Under the pieces are notes generated by a model. That model had not been told where the DNA came from, made no database searches, and saw only the letters and a program-made list of their open reading frames with translations. Below, one piece after another: positions 1 to 8,313 of a stretch of 64,000 nt of DNA. How positions within the stretch are numbered: position 1 is the stretch's first letter; every line of letters begins with the position of its first letter. Both the position numbers and the translations under genes were made by a program. Source of the DNA: Nocardia albiluteola (GTDB lineage Bacteria > Actinomycetota > Actinomycetes > Mycobacteriales > Mycobacteriaceae); contig NZ_JAHKNI010000027.1 of NCBI RefSeq assembly GCF_018860155.1, forward strand, positions 1 to 64,000, given 5' to 3'.

Positions 1-1896
1 ACGAACACATCCGGTTTACGAGCCACCGGCACCACCTCCACCGGCAGCATCGCCGGTCACCGGCCGATGATCAACCCGCCACCCCGACTGCGGGTTTCAG
101 CATCAACCTTTCAGGACACGGCACTAGCATTAGAAGTTCTCAACCCCGAACCGGCTACGGACCTGTTCCTCACCATCGCACAACGCAACCCGCACACTCG
201 CGGCGAGCGAGAAGCCGCGGCCCGCACCGCTGACGTGTGCGGAAGGCTTCCACTGGCGATCGGGCTGGTTGCAGGGCAGGCAGCACACCATCCACGCTGG
301 ACAGCAGCAGACATTGCCACCCGGGCTGATGCATTGGCGACCGCAGCGAACCGGCTAGCTATACTCGACCCGGTCGATGATCCGGTTGTGCGCGTTGCTT
401 TTGACCTGTCCTACCGCGACCTGCCACCCAAGCGGAAACTTCTGTTCCGCCGCCTGGGACTACACCCCGGACCCCATTTCGACACCTTCGCGGTCGCGGC
501 ACTGGCCGGCATCCCGGTTGCAGTGGCGCAGAACGAATTGAACGCTCTCTATGTCGACCACCTCCTCGACGAGACCGCTTCGGACCGATTTCGGTTGCAT
601 GACCTGCTACGCAATTACGCCCACACCCTCACCACCGGCGACCCCGCATTCGACAACGACCAAGCGGTGGATCGGCTACTTGACTACTACCAGACTGCCG
701 CAAGCGCCGCGGATCGCTGGTTGGTACGCCGACCTCGGCCCACCGTGAGGCCCCCCACCCCGCATCGGAGCATTCCAACGCAGGATTTCTCTGGCGAGAT
801 GCAGGCAGTAGCGTGGATGCGGCTCGAGCGGGCGAATCTGGTGGCCTGCCTCGAAAGCGTTGCTACGAACTCATCTGAGCGGTTGCTGGCGTTGACGGGA
901 CTGCTGGCCGGGTTGCTCGAGCGAGACGGGCCGTGGTCGCAGGCGTTGGAATTGCACCGGCGCGCCGCAGACAACGCCGAACATCTCGGCGACCGGCTTT
1001 GTCTCGCTAATGCTTTCACCGATCTCGGTGTCGTACGCAGGGACACCGGAGACTACGGTGCAGCTACCGGCCTGGACCAGCAGGCGCTGGCAATCTATCG
1101 GGAAATCGGCAACCGCCTCGGGGAAGCCAATGCTCTCACTAATCTCGGCGTCGTACGCAGGGACACCGGAGACTACGGTACGGCTACCGACCTGGACCAG
1201 CGAGCGCTGGCAATCTATCGGGAAATCGGCAACCGCCTAGGGGAAGCCAATGCTCTCCGCAATCTTGGTGTCGTGCGTTGGGCTACAGGGGATTACGGTA
1301 CGGCTACTGACCTGAACTGGCAGGCGCTGGCAATCTACCGGGAAATCGGCAACCGCCTAGGGGAAGCCGACGCTCTCCGCAATCTTGGTGTCGTGCGTTG
1401 GGCTACAGGGGATTACGGTGAGGCTGCCGACCTGCACCAGCAAGCACTGGAAATTTTCCGGGGCGTCGGTAACCGTTTCGGGGAAGCCAATGCTCTCCGC
1501 AATCTTGGTGTCGTGCGTTGGGCCACCGAGGATTACGGTGAGGCTGCCGACCTACACCAGCAAGCACTGGTGATTTTCCAGGGTATCGGCAACCGCCGCG
1601 GTGAAGCTGAGGTGGTCAACGAGATCGGGACGGTGCTGTTGGCGACCAGCGAACTGAATGAAGCCTTGAGGATGTTCACTGACGCACTTAACTTGGCCGA
1701 GACCATCGGTAGCCAACGTGAGCGAGCTCGCGCCCTGGAAGGCACCGCCCGCGCCCAGGCCGCCCTTGGCGACACCGACGCCGCCATCGCTCAACTCCGA
1801 GCCGCTGTCGATATCTACCGGCATCTCAAGGCCCCCGAGGCCGAAATCGCCGCCATGTATCTCAGCGAACTCGAAACACGCCCATTATCGAACTGA
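1..1896 (+). CDS. NB-ARC/TPR regulator-like protein, 5' end outside the window or lost
   Basis: The frame is open from the window edge, so the gene probably starts upstream. The first in-frame ATG (67) has no clear Shine-Dalgarno sequence. No P-loop is visible. The N-terminal part resembles the end of an NB-ARC ATPase plus its winged-helix segment, including a PLAIGLVAG stretch as in SARP/AfsR-type regulators. The second half is a TPR array with five repeats of exactly 40 residues (about nt 1000-1600), two further degenerate TPRs and a helical tail. Such STAND proteins act as nucleotide-switched sensors or regulators. The missing ATPase core means it is either cut by the window edge or a degenerate copy. 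It lies on the element side of the tRNA-like fragment at 3372. Confidence 0.6.
   Translation, partial: TNTSGLRATGTTSTGSIAGHRPMINPPPRLRVSASTFQDTALALEVLNPEPATDLFLTIAQRNPHTRGEREAAARTADVCGRLPLAIGLVAGQAAHHPRWTAADIATRADALATAANRLAILDPVDDPVVRVAFDLSYRDLPPKRKLLFRRLGLHPGPHFDTFAVAALAGIPVAVAQNELNALYVDHLLDETASDRFRLHDLLRNYAHTLTTGDPAFDNDQAVDRLLDYYQTAASAADRWLVRRPRPTVRPPTPHRSIPTQDFSGEMQAVAWMRLERANLVACLESVATNSSERLLALTGLLAGLLERDGPWSQALELHRRAADNAEHLGDRLCLANAFTDLGVVRRDTGDYGAATGLDQQALAIYREIGNRLGEANALTNLGVVRRDTGDYGTATDLDQRALAIYREIGNRLGEANALRNLGVVRWATGDYGTATDLNWQALAIYREIGNRLGEADALRNLGVVRWATGDYGEAADLHQQALEIFRGVGNRFGEANALRNLGVVRWATEDYGEAADLHQQALVIFQGIGNRRGEAEVVNEIGTVLLATSELNEALRMFTDALNLAETIGSQRERARALEGTARAQAALGDTDAAIAQLRAAVDIYRHLKAPEAEIAAMYLSELETRPLSN
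1000..1600 (+). repeat. Five tandem 120-bp TPR-coding repeats
   Basis: Copies of one 120-bp unit begin in phase at about 1021, 1141, 1261, 1381 and 1501. Each contains the words NLGVVR and GDYG (or EDYG) at the same place. Neighbouring copies share long identical nucleotide runs, including synonymous positions, which points to recent internal duplication or gene conversion inside the TPR gene. Confidence 0.85.
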
Positions 1897-2153
1897 TAGA
1901 CACACCGCACACCGTTCCACGAGCACGACCCCCACCAGCAGCGCCGCCGCTTGGTAGGGACTTGCCGGGCAACATGTCAGAAACAATCACGAGCGCAGTC
2001 CGATAGGACAAGCGCGCACCCCAAGCGCTGGAGGGCAACGTGGCCAGGACGGGTCTTCTGTAGCTTCCCCTACCAACGGGATGTGCACCGCCGGCAGCTC
2101 GTTCACAAGATCAACAAGTTGATCGGGCAGCCTCTATGGACGGAGGACCACTG

Positions 2154-3026
2154 TTGAGTTGGATGCACGATATCGGTATTTGGATTGGCGACGCATGGGA
2201 TTGGTTGCACCACGTTCGAGCCGACGCCTGGGCCGCATCAGCCGGATGGGCAACAGCGGTTATTGCACTCGGGACTGTGATCGTAGCTGGCCGCTATGCG
2301 AAGAAGCAGGTAGATGCGGCAATGGAACAAGCCGCTGAAGCTCGCAAAACTCGTGAGGAGCAAGCTCAGCCGAATGTCATCATGTATTCGGAGCCTAATC
2401 AAACGCACTGGCACGTACTCGAACTGGTTGTCAAGAATTTTGGAACGACGCCTGCTTACAACATTCGTCTCAACTTTGAACAGGCCCCTCAGGTCAGCCC
2501 AAGCATGGAGCCGGGCGCAACCGTAACCGAACTTTGGCACCCAGACGTCATTCCAATCCTTGCGCCGTGGCAGGAGTGGCGAGTTCTGTGGGACTCCGCA
2601 ATAAGACGCTTCAAGACTGATCTCCCCCTCCGCTATGAGGGATTCGTAACTTACGAGGACAAAGGGGGGAAACCATTCGAAACCAAATCGATTCTTGATT
2701 GGGGCATACTCGAGAATGCAAATAAGGTAGTTACCAATACGATGCACGACCTTGTGGCAGAGGCGAAACAATCAAGTAAGCATCTCGCTTCTATCAACGA
2801 GTCTCTTCAAAAGTTCGGCAGTGAAGATTACGGCCTGTGGACATACATCGCCGATGCTCAAGAGGAGTCTATCCGGCGCCATAACGAAGCCCTCGAACGT
2901 CGTCGACAAATCGATGAGCTCAGACGGCAACTGGTACCCCACGAGTTCGAGACCTCAACCGGATCGCCTGCAACCGCACAACCCGCCAACGGTGAAACGG
3001 AACCAAGTGCGAAGGAGCCGGAATAG
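2154..3026 (+). CDS. Orphan single-pass membrane protein
   Basis: I do not recognise this 290-residue protein. The TTG at 2154 is chosen because GGAGG (2142-2146) lies seven bases before it; the upstream in-frame ATG at 2136 has no such signal. The protein has a Trp-rich N-terminus, one hydrophobic helix (about residues 30-46) followed by basic residues, a charged helical stretch, a middle domain and a C-terminal helical, glutamine-rich region likely to form a coiled coil. Base composition is clearly less GC-rich than the core genes to the right, consistent with acquired DNA. It lies inside the putative element that ends at 3406. The membrane topology is only a prediction from hydrophobicity. 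Confidence 0.65.
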   Translation: MSWMHDIGIWIGDAWDWLHHVRADAWAASAGWATAVIALGTVIVAGRYAKKQVDAAMEQAAEARKTREEQAQPNVIMYSEPNQTHWHVLELVVKNFGTTPAYNIRLNFEQAPQVSPSMEPGATVTELWHPDVIPILAPWQEWRVLWDSAIRRFKTDLPLRYEGFVTYEDKGGKPFETKSILDWGILENANKVVTNTMHDLVAEAKQSSKHLASINESLQKFGSEDYGLWTYIADAQEESIRRHNEALERRRQIDELRRQLVPHEFETSTGSPATAQPANGETEPSAKEPE

Positions 3027-3371
3027 ACAAACAACCTTGAAAACCAGCTGCGCTCTTCGGCGGATGCGATCCGTTGTTAGTGGATGTATGCCAGGGACGT
3101 CGGGGACCCCAAACGTCGCGGTGTGCGATCCGTACTCTCATGGGCCGGTTCGCGCACCATCACCAGCGGCGGCGGATTCTTCGATGTTGATGTAAAGCGC
3201 TGCACGAGTGTGACACCGTTGCAATATGCCCGCAGTACACGGGCAGTACACGGTTTGGCTGAGAAACGGCAGGTTGCAACAGGAAATGACAAACCATGCA
3301 TATCCGCTATTAGTGCAGCTATTGATACATATTGGGAATCGTTGGGATGCATGCCAGGAATCTGCTTCCAG
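3027..3371. other. Non-coding end of putative integrated element
   Basis: No convincing gene is seen. The stretch is AT-richer than its surroundings and holds an 11-bp perfect direct repeat at 3232-3253. No integrase gene or recognisable integrase fragment was found on either strand. Confidence 0.4.
3232..3253. repeat. Perfect 11-bp tandem direct repeat next to the att-like site
   Basis: The unit GCAGTACACGG occurs twice head to tail, about 120 bp before the tRNA-like fragment. Short direct repeats flanking a crossover site are typical of integrase arm or excisionase binding sites. That role is inferred. Confidence 0.45.
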
Positions 3372-3406
3372 GTCAGGTGGTCGCAGGTTCAAATCCTGTC
3401 AGCCCG
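3372..3406 (+). other. 3' tRNA fragment (tRNA-Pro-like), probable attachment site
   Basis: A complete T-arm is present: stem GCAGG / CCTGT around the loop TTCAAAT. It is followed by CAGCCCG, which fits the 3' acceptor strand of an actinobacterial tRNA-Pro, and preceded by GTCAGG resembling the 3' side of an anticodon stem. The 5' half of a tRNA is absent, so this is a fragment. With this polarity the intact tRNA would lie to the left of the window, and the DNA up to 3406 would be the inserted element. The tRNA identity is from memory. Confidence 0.65.
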
Positions 3407-4020
3407 TCCTTCGAGATCCAGCCGCACTGTTGTCGAGCCCATGCAGATCGGCGTCTGAACACCCCGAAACCGGCTCAGGTCAAGAAATCGCCTCGGTACC
3501 ATCTCGGCGACCTCGACAAACAGCGTCCCAGCCCCTCGCCCAACACCGACTCGGCGCAGTCCGGGCCGGACCGCGCGACAGCAAGACCTCCACCGGCCCC
3601 TCGCCGCTGAGGATACGAGACAAGCTTTCCCTTCTCCTGCTCCCGCCACGTTCACGACAATTAGTCAAATGCGCATATATCGGTACCAAGGTATTTGCCG
3701 CAGGTCCACGCACGGCATCGGCCTACCGAGAGCGACGTAAGAGATCTCAGAGATACATGGGTCCGCCCGAACTCGCAGTCACGGATTTGTGGCACCTGGC
3801 AGACGATCCAGCGGCGCCGAAACGGCCGCTCAGCACAGAACAAGCAACCGCTGAATCGCCCCGAAACAGCACGTGGCGTGGGCAAATCGCGTCGGTATCA
3901 GGACGTCCACAGGACGTCACAAATCCACGAACAGCAACAAACAACACCTGGCAACACGCACCAACAACGACGAACCCGCAGGTCGCGGCGGTTCGCCGGA
4001 CAGACCGCGCAGGTCGAAAG
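3407..4020. other. Intergenic region upstream of ku, no gene recognised
   Basis: About 610 bp. The open frames on both strands here have shadow-like compositions (Arg/Pro/Gln-rich) and no ribosome-binding sites. An AT-richer patch lies near 3660-3700. I see no gene, no hairpin terminator and no repeat. Confidence 0.4.
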
Positions 4021-4026
4021 TAGCAT
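4021..4026 (+). promoter_or_regulatory. -10 hexamer of ku, leaderless arrangement
   Basis: TAGCAT fits the actinobacterial TANNNT -10 element. Transcription starting seven bases downstream would begin exactly at the A of the ku ATG (4033), and no Shine-Dalgarno sequence is present. Confidence 0.5.
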
Positions 4027-4032
4027 CATAGG

Positions 4033-4902
4033 ATGCGATCGATCTGGAAGGGTTCCATCGCGTTCGGGCTGGTGAACGTCCCGGTGAAGGTCTACACCGC
4101 CACCGAGGATCACGACATCAGGTTTCACCAGGTCCACGCCAAGGACGGTGGGCGGATCAAATACGACCGGGTGTGCACGGTCTGCGGGCAGCCGGTGCAG
4201 TATGCCGATATCGATAAGGCCTACGAATCGCCCGAGGGCGACAAGGTCGTGCTCACCGACGAGGATTTCGCGAAGCTGCCGGTCGCGGAGAAACACGAAA
4301 TTCCGGTCCTGCAGTTCGTGCCCGCGGAGCAGATAGATCCGATCCTGTTCGACAAGAGCTATTATCTCGAGCCCGATTCCACCACGCCGAAAGCCTATGT
4401 GCTGCTGGCCAAGACGCTCGATCAGGTGGAGCGGGTCGCGCTCGTGCATTTCACGCTGAGGCAGAAGACGCGACTCGCCGCGCTGCGGGTGCGGGACGGG
4501 GTGCTGGTGCTGCAGACGCTGCTGTGGCCCGACGAGGTGCGCGCGGTCGACTTCGCCGCGCTCGACGGCGCCGCCGAACCCCGCTCGCAGGAGATCGCGA
4601 TGGCGCAGACCCTGGTCGAGAGCATGTCCGACGGATTCGATCCGGACCAGTACACCGACGAGTACCAGATCGAACTGAAGCGGCTGCTGGACGAGGCGAT
4701 CGCCTCGGGTTCGGGCACGGTCGCCCGCCGCGAGGAACCGGCGCCCGCCGAGATGGACGCGGAGGTCGTCGACCTGGTCGCGGCCCTGCAGCGCAGCCTG
4801 GAGGCCTCCGGTCGCCGGACCGGCACACCCGAGCCCGAGAAGAAGCCCGCCAAGAAAGCGGCCAAAAAGACAGCGAAGAAGGCCGCGCGCAAGGGCGCGT
4901 GA
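4033..4902 (+). CDS. ku: Non-homologous end-joining protein Ku
   Basis: Bacterial Ku is a homodimeric ring that binds double-strand DNA ends and recruits the ligase LigD. The 289-residue protein begins with the family hallmark MRSIWKGSIAFGLVNVPV and continues as a standard Ku core. The C-terminus (about residues 267-289) is a lysine/alanine-rich tail of the type seen in actinobacterial Ku proteins, which is known to aid DNA binding. Length is normal. No ligD lies in the window. The start is supported by the N-terminal motif and the leaderless -10 at 4021. It is the first clearly chromosomal gene to the right of the tRNA fragment. Confidence 0.95.
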   Translation: MRSIWKGSIAFGLVNVPVKVYTATEDHDIRFHQVHAKDGGRIKYDRVCTVCGQPVQYADIDKAYESPEGDKVVLTDEDFAKLPVAEKHEIPVLQFVPAEQIDPILFDKSYYLEPDSTTPKAYVLLAKTLDQVERVALVHFTLRQKTRLAALRVRDGVLVLQTLLWPDEVRAVDFAALDGAAEPRSQEIAMAQTLVESMSDGFDPDQYTDEYQIELKRLLDEAIASGSGTVARREEPAPAEMDAEVVDLVAALQRSLEASGRRTGTPEPEKKPAKKAAKKTAKKAARKGA

Positions 4903-4941
4903 ATCGTCGGCCGGGAACCGCGCGATGGCACACTGTCGGCC

Positions 4942-5478
4942 ATGGAATCCGACGCCGCGATCGTCCCCATGGGCTTGGGCCACCTGCGTGAGGTGCTCGA
5001 TCTCGGCACGGAGGTGTTCAATACCGAGATCAAACCGTATACGTCGTGGTCGCTGACCTCGGTCGCGGAGCATCTGGACAATCCCGACGGCTCCTGCTGG
5101 GTGGCGCTGGATTCGGACCGGGTCGTCGGATTCGTGCTGGGCTCCATGGAATTCGAACTGCGCGAGGACTGGGCCTACCTGGAGTGGATCGCCGTCGCCC
5201 CCGATATGCAGGGCCGCGGCATCGCCGGGCGGCTGGTCGAGATGTGCTGTTCGGCGCTGTTCGCGCGCGGCGCGCGCCGCATCGTCACCGACGTCGAGGT
5301 GGGCAACACGGCCTCGGCGACGATGATGACGCGGCACGGATTCACCGACGCCACCACCGTCACCCTGTTCGTCCGCCCGAATCCGGAAGAGGCCGAGCGT
5401 GCCGCCGACGGTGCGACCCCGGGCCTGTCGCCGGCGGCCAAGCGCACCTTCGCACGCACCGGGCGGCTGCGGCGGTAA
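4942..5478 (+). CDS. GNAT-family N-acetyltransferase
   Basis: A 178-residue GCN5-related acetyltransferase of the RimI-like type. The core acetyl-CoA loop is intact: VAPDMQGRGIAGRL at about residues 85-98 contains the Q/R-x-x-G-x-G/A motif, and the conserved Asn of the following strand is in VGNTASA near residue 122. It should transfer acetyl from acetyl-CoA to an amine; the substrate cannot be read from the sequence. It follows ku by 39 bp on the same strand. The last 40 residues are Ala/Arg-rich and probably not part of the fold. Confidence 0.85.
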   Translation: MESDAAIVPMGLGHLREVLDLGTEVFNTEIKPYTSWSLTSVAEHLDNPDGSCWVALDSDRVVGFVLGSMEFELREDWAYLEWIAVAPDMQGRGIAGRLVEMCCSALFARGARRIVTDVEVGNTASATMMTRHGFTDATTVTLFVRPNPEEAERAADGATPGLSPAAKRTFARTGRLRR

Positions 5479-5523
5479 CGTACGTGGTCTGAGCTCTCGT
5501 CCCTTCACCATCGGAGGAATCGC

Positions 5524-6750
5524 ATGAGCAATCCGCCGGAACCGGGCGACTCGAGCGCCTCGGAGCCAGCCGACATGCCACATCCCGAGTTGAATCCACC
5601 GGAACAGCTCGGATTCGAGCTCTCCGGGACGCCGGGCTCGATCACTCCCCCACCGGGAACTCCGTTCGAAGACGACGCGCCCGCCGCGGGACTCGGCACA
5701 CCACCTGCCGCTACGCCCGGGCTCGGTCCGGTCCCGCCCGGATACAGCGGGACCGGCGGACAGTCCCCGTCCGGCGGCCCGAATTTCAGCCAACCTCCGG
5801 GATACGGCACCCCTGGCGGACACACCCCATCCGGCAGCCCGAATTTCAGCCAACCTCCCGGATACGGCGCGCCCGGCGGACCACCTCCGTCCGGCGGACC
5901 GACCTTCGGACAGTCCCCCGGATACGGCACCCCGGGGCCCGCGACCCCCTCGGGCGAGCCGCCCTATGGCACGCCCCACGACTATGGAAACGGAGCCCGA
6001 TACGGCCCCGACCACGGCGGCCCGTCGTGGCCCGGCATGCCGACCTACGGCGCGCCGCGGGCCTACGAGACCGGCCCGGCGGGGCACGACGCGCCCGGAT
6101 GGGCCGATCCCTCCGACCCCGGCACATACGGATACGACGCGCCGATCGGGTACGGCGCCGGGTACGCCGGTATGACGCCGGGCTACGACCAGGCGCCGGG
6201 CGGACACGGCCGGCCCGCACCCGGCTACGGCGGATATCAGCCAACCGCACCGGGTTACGGCTATCCGCCGCCCGGTTACGGACCGCAGCCCCCGTACGCC
6301 AGCTGGCTGCAGCGCGTCGGTGCGGCGCTCGTCGACGGGATCATCATCGGCATTCCGGCGCTGATGTTCTACATCAGCGGATTCTCCGTCGGCATGCGGT
6401 CGCTGGATTGCACGACCGATGCCAACGGGTATTCGGTCTGCACCGGCGGCGGGCTCACCGGCGCCGGCTGGGCGCTGGTGCTGATCGGCTGGCTCATCAC
6501 GGTGTGCGGCGGCCTGTATCTGACCTACCTCGTCGGCACCACCGGGCAGACGCCAGGCAAGAAATTGCTCGGCATCACGCTGATTCGCGAGGCCGACGGG
6601 CAGTTCATGGGTTTCGGCATGGCCTTCGTGCGCAACCTCTGCCACATCCTGGACAGCTTCTGCTACATCGGTTATCTGTGGCCGCTGTGGGACAAGAAGC
6701 GTCAGACCTTCGCCGACATGATCATGAAGACGATCGTGGTCAAGGTCTGA
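5524..6750 (+). CDS. RDD-family membrane protein with long Pro/Gly/Tyr-rich N-terminus
   Basis: The 408-residue protein starts after a strong GGAGG. Residues 1-257 are low-complexity and rich in proline, glycine and tyrosine, with imperfect repeats built on PPGYG and SGGPNFSQ. The RDD domain follows (about residues 258-408): an initial helix with the characteristic Arg and Asp (QRVGAALVDG), a second membrane segment near 315-335 and a third near 365-390. RDD proteins are small integral membrane proteins, some linked to transport, and actinobacterial ones often carry such disordered tails. It converges with the next gene, with stop codons one base apart. Confidence 0.85.
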   Translation: MSNPPEPGDSSASEPADMPHPELNPPEQLGFELSGTPGSITPPPGTPFEDDAPAAGLGTPPAATPGLGPVPPGYSGTGGQSPSGGPNFSQPPGYGTPGGHTPSGSPNFSQPPGYGAPGGPPPSGGPTFGQSPGYGTPGPATPSGEPPYGTPHDYGNGARYGPDHGGPSWPGMPTYGAPRAYETGPAGHDAPGWADPSDPGTYGYDAPIGYGAGYAGMTPGYDQAPGGHGRPAPGYGGYQPTAPGYGYPPPGYGPQPPYASWLQRVGAALVDGIIIGIPALMFYISGFSVGMRSLDCTTDANGYSVCTGGGLTGAGWALVLIGWLITVCGGLYLTYLVGTTGQTPGKKLLGITLIREADGQFMGFGMAFVRNLCHILDSFCYIGYLWPLWDKKRQTFADMIMKTIVVKV

Positions 6751-6751
6751 G

Positions 6752-7228
6752 TCAGCCGGCCGACGTCGTCGCGACCTGACCGCCCCACGTCGCCCGGGCT
6801 CCGCTGTCGCCGATCCGGTACACCTGCACGGTCGCGGCCACCCCGGCCGCGATAGCGATCACCGCGACGACGCCGACCAGGGCGCGCCCGAGCGGCCGAT
6901 TGCGGGTCTCGCGCAGGTGCACCAGCAGCAGCAACAGCACCGCCACCAGCAGGCCGACCGCGAAGTAGATCATGGTGTCGCCCAGATGGGCGTGGTTACG
7001 AATGGCGGGCGAGCGGCCGATCTTGTGCTCGAGCCATTCGCCGGCGTCGGTCGTGATCGGGGTCATCACCACGCAAAACACGGACAGCGCCACTAGGAGC
7101 CAGATCAGCCTGCGGCGCGCCGCGGGCCACAGCGCGCTCACGACGGTCAGCAGGGCCGTGAGCGGCACCAGGACGACGATGATGTGGACCAGCAGCACGT
7201 GGGCAGGAAGACCGTTGATGGTCGACAT
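6752..7228 (-). CDS. DUF2231 four-helix membrane protein
   Basis: A 158-residue protein with four predicted transmembrane helices, typical of the DUF2231 family. It starts MSTINGLPAHVLLVHI, where the Leu-Pro-x-His and following His are conserved in the family and may bind heme or metal. The ATG at 7228 is preferred over an upstream in-frame start (7333) because family proteins begin with this motif and an AGGAG lies 12 bases upstream. The biochemical function of the family is unknown. A 20-bp hairpin lies between it and the upstream gene, so it is probably transcribed separately. Confidence 0.75.
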   Translation of the reverse strand: MSTINGLPAHVLLVHIIVVLVPLTALLTVVSALWPAARRRLIWLLVALSVFCVVMTPITTDAGEWLEHKIGRSPAIRNHAHLGDTMIYFAVGLLVAVLLLLLVHLRETRNRPLGRALVGVVAVIAIAAGVAATVQVYRIGDSGARATWGGQVATTSAG

Positions 7229-7329
7229 AGCGAGGCGTTTCTCCTGAGGATTCGGAACAAGGCGGTTACAAGTATCGAAATCGTCGCTGAGAACACGCTG
7301 AGGCCCCGGGCCGAGTTCACTCGAGCACG

Positions 7330-7373
7330 ACATCGGGCTCGGTGGCGAGCCTACTCGCCACCGAGCCCGATGT
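7330..7373 (-). terminator. Perfect 20-bp stem hairpin terminator
   Basis: 7330-7349 and 7354-7373 are perfect inverted repeats around a four-base loop. It sits just after the stop codon of the DUF4189 gene (7388) in its transcription direction. There is no U-tract, as is common for GC-rich actinobacterial terminators. Confidence 0.75.
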
Positions 7374-7387
7374 TGCTAACCACTCGC

Positions 7388-7810
7388 TCAGACGTTGTCG
7401 GTGCACCCCGACAGCACTACGTGCGCCGCACGCGGCGAGGCGGAACCCAGATCCGGGAACGGCGGGGCACTCATGCCCAGCGATTTCACCGCGGACTGCT
7501 CGGCCTCGGTCTTGGAGGCCGACCAGTTCCAGGAGTAGCGCCCGTCCGCGCCCTGCGCGACCGCACCGCAGGCGTTCACGATCTGGATAATGTTGTGGCA
7601 GTCCGGATGTCCACACTTGGCATCGGCCGCGTGAATGGCATCGGGATAATTCGCGTAGTTCAGCGCGTAGGCGACGGTACCCGCACTTTCCGAGAGCGAA
7701 AAGGCACCGTACGCATTGGGATTCGCGTTCGCGGCGCCCGCTCCGGCGACGCTGAGCCCGGCGGTCGACGCGACCACCAGACCCACGGTAGCCTTGCGCA
7801 GCAATGACAT
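7388..7810 (-). CDS. Secreted DUF4189 domain protein
   Basis: A 140-residue exported protein. Residues 1-29 form a Sec signal peptide (basic MSLLRK, hydrophobic core, ANA cleavage site). The mature part resembles the DUF4189 domain, with a YGAFSLS start, an aromatic YSWNWS segment and cysteines in KCGHPDC, NACG and SGC that probably pair as disulfides outside the cell. The family is common in Nocardia and mycobacteria and is of unknown function. It is transcribed alone and followed by a strong hairpin. Confidence 0.75.
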   Translation of the reverse strand: MSLLRKATVGLVVASTAGLSVAGAGAANANPNAYGAFSLSESAGTVAYALNYANYPDAIHAADAKCGHPDCHNIIQIVNACGAVAQGADGRYSWNWSASKTEAEQSAVKSLGMSAPPFPDLGSASPRAAHVVLSGCTDNV

Positions 7811-7950
7811 CGAAGAATCCTCCCCGGTTCGAGAAATATGTCGGGAGGATCATTGCCGAACGGTGGTGCTTTGTCCAATTCGAATCCGATATGGTGGCGC
7901 CCGAAATCTCCCGCGCCGCAACCGGATCGACAGCCGGCTCCGTCGGTGGG

Positions 7951-8313
7951 TCAGACGGTGAAACCGAGCGCGCGCAACTGCTCGCGGCCGTCCTCGGTGA
8001 TCTTGTCCGGGCCCCACGGCGGCATCCAGACCCAGTTGATCTTCAGATCCTCCACCAGACCGCTGCGGACCAGCGCGTTGCGCGACTGATCCTCGATGAC
8101 ATCGGTGAGCGGGCAGGCCGCCGAGGTCAGCGTCATGTCCAGCACGGCGATGTCGTCCTCGACCCGCATGTCGTAGACCAGGCCCAGATCCACGACGTTG
8201 ATCCCCAGTTCGGGGTCGACGACGTCGCGCATGGCCTCCTCGAGATCCTCGAGGAGGCTGAGCTCCTCCGCCGAAGGCTGCGCCGGAGCCTCGTTCACTG
8301 GCGTTTCACTCAT
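7951..8313 (-). CDS. sufT: SUF system Fe-S assembly protein SufT (DUF59/MIP18 family)
   Basis: A 120-residue MIP18/DUF59-type protein, the last gene of the SUF operon. The core VVDPELGINVVDLGLVYD and the conserved cysteine of SAACPLT are present. These proteins help mature or deliver iron-sulfur clusters. The start overlaps the end of sufU by 8 bp, so translation is coupled. Gene order sufB-D-C-S-U-T is the standard actinobacterial SUF order. Confidence 0.92.
   Translation of the reverse strand: MSETPVNEAPAQPSAEELSLLEDLEEAMRDVVDPELGINVVDLGLVYDMRVEDDIAVLDMTLTSAACPLTDVIEDQSRNALVRSGLVEDLKINWVWMPPWGPDKITEDGREQLRALGFTV

Noticed and set aside
3300..3420. Complete tRNA gene
   Set aside because: Only the T-arm and 3' acceptor strand can be folded; no D-arm or 5' acceptor strand precedes it.
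3898..6645. 915-codon open frame on the minus strand
   Set aside because: It is antisense to ku, the acetyltransferase and the RDD gene, all with clear families; its composition (Arg/His/Gly/Ala-rich) is that of a GC-rich shadow frame.
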